Shown: positions 6,911-9,414 of the stretch, one piece after another
Position numbering within the stretch: position 1 is the first letter of the stretch
Layout of the letters: each line of letters opens with the position of its first letter
DNA from: Alphaproteobacteria bacterium
GTDB taxonomy: Bacteria > Pseudomonadota > Alphaproteobacteria > Sphingomonadales > Sphingomonadaceae
Direction: 5' to 3'
DNA length: 9,414 bases
Assembly: GCA_018828205.1 (NCBI GenBank)
Contig: JAHJWA010000252.1
Location: 1 to 9,414, forward strand
The notes under the pieces: generated by a model
Told to the model about the DNA's origin: nothing
Databases searched by the model: none
The model's input: the letters and a program-made list of their open reading frames with translations, nothing else
Position numbers and translations under genes: made by a program

Positions 6911-7651
6911 ATGGCCAAGCGTTCGCCCATCGTCCTGCTCGCCGGCGCCGCGCTCGTCGCGGGGATCGGCTATTGGGGCGGTGCGCGCCATGGCGAAGCC
7001 TTTCTCGCCGCCAAGCAGCCGGTGGTGGCGCAGACCATCGCCGAGGCCCGCGGCAGCCCGGTTCGCGCGCGGATGATCAACGCCGCCGGCTCGCCCACCC
7101 GCCATCTCGTGCTGGAGAACGCCGCGACGCTCGACGAGGCCACCCGCGCGCGGGTGGCGCGGGCGGTGGCGCAGGTTCCGGGGGTCGGCGGGGTGTTCTG
7201 GGCCGATGGCAGCGCCGCCGCGCAGGCCGAGGCGCCGCAATACACCCCGCTGCACTGTCAGGAGGACGTCGAAGGCCTGCTGCGCTCGCGCACCATCCGC
7301 TTCGAGGGCGGGTCCTCGGAACTGGTCCCCGCCAGCCAGGTGCTGCTCGACGAGGTCGCCGAGGCGCTGCAGCCCTGCCTCGGTTCGATCATCGCGGTCA
7401 GCGGCCACACCGACAATTCGGGCCCCGAGCCGGGCAATCTGGCGCTCAGCAACGAGCGCGCGGTGGCGGTGCGCGAGGCGCTGATCCGCCGCGGCATCCC
7501 GCGCGACGGGCTGCGCGCGCGCGGCTACGGCTCGCGCGAACCGGTCGAGGGGCTGGCGCCCAGCGACCCCGCCAACCGCCGGATCGAATTCTCGGTGATC
7601 GCCACCGAACCGCTGGTCCCCACCCCCGTCGACACCCCGGGAGCGCGCTGA
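6911..7651 (+). CDS. Membrane-anchored OmpA-family protein with BON-like segment
   Basis: The 246-residue protein has N-terminal Lys3-Arg4 and a hydrophobic helix at 6-22 without a clear cleavage site, so it is probably an inner-membrane signal anchor with a periplasmic body. Residues about 64-98 (HLVLENAATLDEATRARV, then PGVGGVFWADG) look like one BON-type unit; this is my reading and is weaker than the rest. The C-terminal half is an OmpA/MotB peptidoglycan-binding domain: TIRFEGGSSELVP (128-140), SGHTDNSG (164-171), NLALSNERA (176-184), GYGSREPV (205-212) and ANRRIEF (221-227). Asp168 and Arg183 are 15 residues apart, as in E. coli OmpA, where they bind diaminopimelate. Cys116 and Cys156 flank the first strand and helix and could form a disulphide. 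The Shine-Dalgarno is weak (GAG at 6901-6903). It is followed at once by a small membrane protein and an HhH protein, the order discussed as arfABC-like. Confidence 0.92.
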   Translation: MAKRSPIVLLAGAALVAGIGYWGGARHGEAFLAAKQPVVAQTIAEARGSPVRARMINAAGSPTRHLVLENAATLDEATRARVARAVAQVPGVGGVFWADGSAAAQAEAPQYTPLHCQEDVEGLLRSRTIRFEGGSSELVPASQVLLDEVAEALQPCLGSIIAVSGHTDNSGPEPGNLALSNERAVAVREALIRRGIPRDGLRARGYGSREPVEGLAPSDPANRRIEFSVIATEPLVPTPVDTPGAR

Positions 7652-7652
7652 C

Positions 7653-7787
7653 ATGCCGATCTGGTTCGAGGTCATCGTGCTAATGCTGGTGTTCTACGGG
7701 GCCGGCGTGCTGCTCGGCTGGGCGATCTGGAACACAAGCGCCGAGCCGGGCGCCGAAAACGACGCACTCGAAGGAGAAGACCATTGA
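7653..7787 (+). CDS. Small single-span membrane protein, 44 residues
   Basis: This short gene reads MPIWFEVIVLMLVFYGAGVL and continues LGWAIWNTSAEPGAENDALE before GEDH and a TGA. Residues about 4-26 form one hydrophobic helix with small residues (G16, G18, G22) on it that could pack against a partner helix. The last 18 residues are acidic with no Lys or Arg. It begins one base after the OmpA-family stop, with GGGAG at 7639-7643 and a 9-nt spacer, and its TGA overlaps the next ATG (TGATG at 7785-7789). Precise spacing, a good Shine-Dalgarno and a clean helix-plus-tail composition support real coding. I do not recognise a named family; position and shape resemble the small second gene of mycobacterial arfABC. 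Confidence 0.82.
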   Translation: MPIWFEVIVLMLVFYGAGVLLGWAIWNTSAEPGAENDALEGEDH

Positions 7788-8356
7788 TGGAATTGATCGA
7801 AGCCAATTGGCCGCTGCTGCTGGTCGCTTTCCTGATCGGGCTGGCGCTGGCCTTCCTCCTGTTCAAGGCCAACCGCCGGACGCGGGTCACGGGCGAGAGC
7901 GGCGATGTGCTCGACGAGGGCGCCTCGCCCGCCGCGCGCAACCAGGCGCTGATCGATTCCGGCGGCCTCGCCGCCACCCCCGCCGCGCCGCGGCCGTCCT
8001 CGCCCGAGATCCAGCCCGCCGAGCGCGTCGAGGCGCCGCAGCCGGTGGTCCCGCCGACCCCCGCCGCGCTGGCGGGAACGGGGGCCGCGGTGGCCTCCAC
8101 CGCCGCGCAGCCGGGCGGCGACGACCTCACCCGGATCAAGGGCGTCGGCCCCAAGCTGGCGGCGCGGCTGGGCGAACTTGGCGTCACCGGCTTTGCGCAG
8201 ATCGCCGGTTGGGACGAGGCCGCGATCGACCGGATCGACGCCGAACTCGGCCGCTTCCAGGGCCGCATCCGCCGCGACGATTGGGTCGAACAGGCGCGCC
8301 TGCTCGCGGCCGGCGACACCGCGCAATACCAAACCCGCTTCGGCAGGCTCGACTGA
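7787..8356 (+). CDS. Single-span membrane protein with C-terminal helix-hairpin-helix (H3TH-like) domain
   Basis: The 189-residue protein has one hydrophobic helix at about 9-26 (PLLLVAFLIGLALAFLLF) followed directly by KANRRTR, which by the positive-inside rule puts the N-terminus outside and the long C-terminal part in the cytoplasm. A Pro/Ala-rich linker runs from about 45 to 110. Residues 112-140 read DDLTRIKGVGPKLAARLGEL then GVTGFAQIA, a classical HhH with the GVGPK hairpin at 119-123. The rest (AGWDEAAIDRI to DDWVEQARLLAAG) is the pattern found in proteins annotated as flap-endonuclease-like H3TH domains (COG3743 type) and at the ends of some ribosomal L21 and NADH dehydrogenase proteins. 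No nuclease active site is visible, so nuclease activity should not be assumed. I chose the ATG at 7787, 9 nt after AGGAGA (7772-7777); a TTG at 7784 is possible. The ATG overlaps the preceding stop by one base. Confidence 0.9.
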   Translation: MELIEANWPLLLVAFLIGLALAFLLFKANRRTRVTGESGDVLDEGASPAARNQALIDSGGLAATPAAPRPSSPEIQPAERVEAPQPVVPPTPAALAGTGAAVASTAAQPGGDDLTRIKGVGPKLAARLGELGVTGFAQIAGWDEAAIDRIDAELGRFQGRIRRDDWVEQARLLAAGDTAQYQTRFGRLD

Positions 8357-8373
8357 CGCCAGACCCCGATGGA

Positions 8374-8398
8374 GGAACCCGACCCGGATTGAAGCATT
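8374..8398 (+). promoter_or_regulatory. Candidate EcfG/SigT-like promoter upstream of the response regulator
   Basis: GGAAC at 8374-8378 is followed after 16 nt by CATT (8395-8398). The alphaproteobacterial general-stress sigma factor recognises GGAAC, a spacer of 16-17, and CGTT or GTT, so the -35 box is perfect and the -10 box has one mismatch. It lies in the 81-bp gap before the stand-alone receiver gene, leaving a leader of roughly 30 nt to the GTG start. GGAAC also occurs by chance inside several genes here, so this is suggestive only. Confidence 0.3.
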
Positions 8399-8415
8399 GA
8401 TGGCCGAAGGGTCGG
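8379..8415 (+). repeat. Inverted repeat in the response-regulator leader region
   Basis: CCGACCC (8379-8385) and GGGTCGG (8409-8415) form a perfect 7-bp inverted repeat with a 23-nt loop, ahead of the GTG at 8438. It has no T-run, so it is not a standard terminator for the upstream gene. It could be a leader hairpin or a chance pairing in GC-rich DNA. Confidence 0.35.
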
Positions 8416-8437
8416 CGCCAATTCGGAGAGTGTGCTC

Positions 8438-8794
8438 GTGAAGCAGCCAACTATACTTGTCGCCGAAGACGAATCGATTGTCGGGTGGGATCTTCGCGAT
8501 ACGGTCGAAGAGGCCGGCTACGCCGTCGAGGGTCCGTTCGTCGACATCTCCTCCGCCATGCTCTCCTATCAGAAGCACAAACCCGATCTCGCCATCCTCG
8601 ACGTCCAGCTGAGCGACGGCAACGTCTTCCCGCTGGCCGAGCGGTTGATGGCCGAGAACATCCCGGTGATCTTCCACTCGGGCCATTACCAGCCCGACGA
8701 GGTCCACAAGCGCTTCCCCGGCTCGACCTCGCTGTGCAAGCCCTGCCCGCCCGCGGATATCATCCAGTCGGTGCATGACGCGCTCGGCAACTAG
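8438..8794 (+). CDS. Stand-alone receiver-domain response regulator
   Basis: The 118-residue protein is one CheY-like receiver with no output domain. It opens ILVAEDES with the acidic pocket Glu10-Asp11, has the phospho-acceptor Asp55 in AILDVQLSDG, the switch Ser81 in VIFHSGHY, and the conserved Lys101 in LCKPCPP. The FHSGHY sequence after strand 4 resembles the FATGUY-type motif of alphaproteobacterial single-domain regulators acting in phosphorelays of the general stress response, but with Ser for Thr and His for Ala. Lys101 is framed by Cys100 and Cys103, an unusual CxxC. I prefer the GTG at 8438 because GGAGAG at 8425-8430 is 7 nt away; the in-frame GTG at 8432 would have a 1-nt spacer. 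No histidine kinase is adjacent, so its partner is elsewhere. Confidence 0.93.
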   Translation: MKQPTILVAEDESIVGWDLRDTVEEAGYAVEGPFVDISSAMLSYQKHKPDLAILDVQLSDGNVFPLAERLMAENIPVIFHSGHYQPDEVHKRFPGSTSLCKPCPPADIIQSVHDALGN

Positions 8795-8820
8795 GACGCC
8801 GGCGCGCAGCCCCCGAACTT

Positions 8821-8842
8821 CGCGCCCCCTTGAAGCGGCGCG
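8821..8842 (+). repeat. 6-bp inverted repeat between the response regulator and gcdH
   Basis: CGCGCC (8821-8826) and GGCGCG (8837-8842) pair perfectly across a 10-nt loop within the 89-bp gap. No T-run follows. A loose -35-like TTGAAG (8830-8835) sits in the loop, with no good -10 box 17 nt later (CATCGC), so I cannot assign it to either a terminator or a promoter. Confidence 0.25.
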
Positions 8843-8883
8843 GCAAGCCTGCCATCGCTCCTGACCACACCAAAGGAGACCAC

Positions 8884-9414
8884 ATGGCCGGCATGGCGCC
8901 TTTCGCCTGGGACGATCCCTTCCAGCTCGACGACCAGCTCACCGAAGAGGAACGGATGATCCGCGACGCCGCGCGCGGTTTCGCCCAGTCCGAACTCCAG
9001 CCGCGCGTGATCGAGGCCTTTTCCAAGGAGATCGACGCCCCCGAGCTGTTCCCGCTGATGGGTCAGGCCGGGCTGCTCGGCGCCACCATCCCCGAGCAAT
9101 ACGGCGGCGCCGGCGCGGGCTATGTCGCCTACGGGCTGATCGCGCGCGAGATCGAACGCGTCGACAGCGGCTACCGCTCGATGGCCAGCGTCCAGTCGAG
9201 CCTCGTGATGTATCCGATCCACGCCTACGGCACCGAAGAACAGCGCCGCAAATACTTGCCCGGCCTCGCCAGCGGCGAGCTGATCGGCTGTTTCGGCCTC
9301 ACCGAACCCGATGCGGGCTCCGACCCCTCGGGGATGAAGACCGTCGCGAAAAAGGACGGTGACGGCTACGTCCTCAACGGCTCCAAGACCTGGATCTCCA
9401 ACTCGCCCTTCGCC
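8884..9414 (+). CDS. gcdH: Glutaryl-CoA dehydrogenase (acyl-CoA dehydrogenase family), 3' end cut by window edge
   Basis: GcdH is an FAD enzyme that oxidises and decarboxylates glutaryl-CoA to crotonyl-CoA in lysine, tryptophan and glutarate breakdown. The visible 177 residues are the N-terminal helical domain and the start of the middle beta domain of a protein normally about 390-400 long. DPFQLDDQLTEEERMIRDAA (11-30) and TIPEQYGGAG (68-77) fit the family. ERVDSGYRS at 91-99 is the feature that separates glutaryl-CoA dehydrogenase from other acyl-CoA dehydrogenases: Glu91, Arg98 and Ser99 match the human residues Glu87, Arg94 and Ser95 that hold the glutaryl carboxylate. The family signature GCFGLTEPDAGSDPS is at 135-149, and KTWISNSPFA is at the edge. 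The catalytic glutamate is beyond the window. The ATG at 8884 follows AAAGGAG (8872-8878) with a 5-nt spacer; the ATG at 8893 is too far from it. Confidence 0.94.
   Translation, partial: MAGMAPFAWDDPFQLDDQLTEEERMIRDAARGFAQSELQPRVIEAFSKEIDAPELFPLMGQAGLLGATIPEQYGGAGAGYVAYGLIAREIERVDSGYRSMASVQSSLVMYPIHAYGTEEQRRKYLPGLASGELIGCFGLTEPDAGSDPSGMKTVAKKDGDGYVLNGSKTWISNSPFA

Noticed and set aside
7784..7786. TTG as start of the HhH protein
   Set aside because: It is followed directly by ATG at 7787, which has good Shine-Dalgarno spacing and forms the usual TGATG stop-start overlap.
8853..8858. CATCGC as a -10 box paired with TTGAAG upstream of gcdH
   Set aside because: The match to a sigma-70 -10 box is too poor to call a promoter.

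Overview
The window is a dense, very GC-rich (roughly 70% by eye) stretch of ordinary bacterial chromosome with short intergenic gaps. Protein sequences, the order hemD-hemC / tsaD-gpsA, and a stand-alone receiver protein of the kind common in alphaproteobacteria suggest an alphaproteobacterium, most likely Sphingomonadales (Erythrobacteraceae or Sphingomonadaceae type). That placement rests on protein resemblance alone. I see no tRNA, rRNA, CRISPR array, insertion sequence or phage gene.

Layout. Positions 1-1406, minus strand: hemC (porphobilinogen deaminase) followed by hemD (uroporphyrinogen-III synthase, cut by the left window edge), two consecutive steps of tetrapyrrole synthesis with a 4-bp overlap. 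A 45-bp divergent gap separates them from a plus-strand unit at 1452-5064: tsaD (t6A tRNA modification), gpsA (glycerol-3-phosphate dehydrogenase, ATGA overlap with tsaD) and a multi-spanning polysaccharide-flippase-type protein starting 2 nt after gpsA. After a 71-bp gap comes a lipoprotein with a YfbK-type von Willebrand A domain and a 12-proline spacer (5136-6857). A degenerate hairpin separates it from a tight three-gene unit (6911-8356): an inner-membrane-anchored OmpA-domain protein with a BON-like segment, a 44-residue single-span protein that is easy to miss, and a single-span protein ending in a helix-hairpin-helix (H3TH-like) domain. Next is a 118-residue stand-alone response regulator (8438-8794). 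Last is glutaryl-CoA dehydrogenase, cut by the right window edge.

How it works together. The left half is housekeeping: haem synthesis, tRNA modification and phospholipid precursor supply. The right half is envelope-centred: a lipoprotein with an intact metal-ion-dependent adhesion site (MIDAS), a peptidoglycan-binding OmpA protein with two single-span partners, and a small signalling protein. The most interesting parts are (i) the OmpA/44-aa/single-span triad, whose architecture and order recall the mycobacterial arfABC operon (Rv0899-Rv0901) but with a cytoplasm-facing HhH domain in the third gene, and (ii) the response regulator, whose conserved receiver lysine sits inside a CxxC motif (C100-K101-P102-C103) and whose promoter region carries a GGAAC element resembling the alphaproteobacterial general-stress (EcfG) -35 box.
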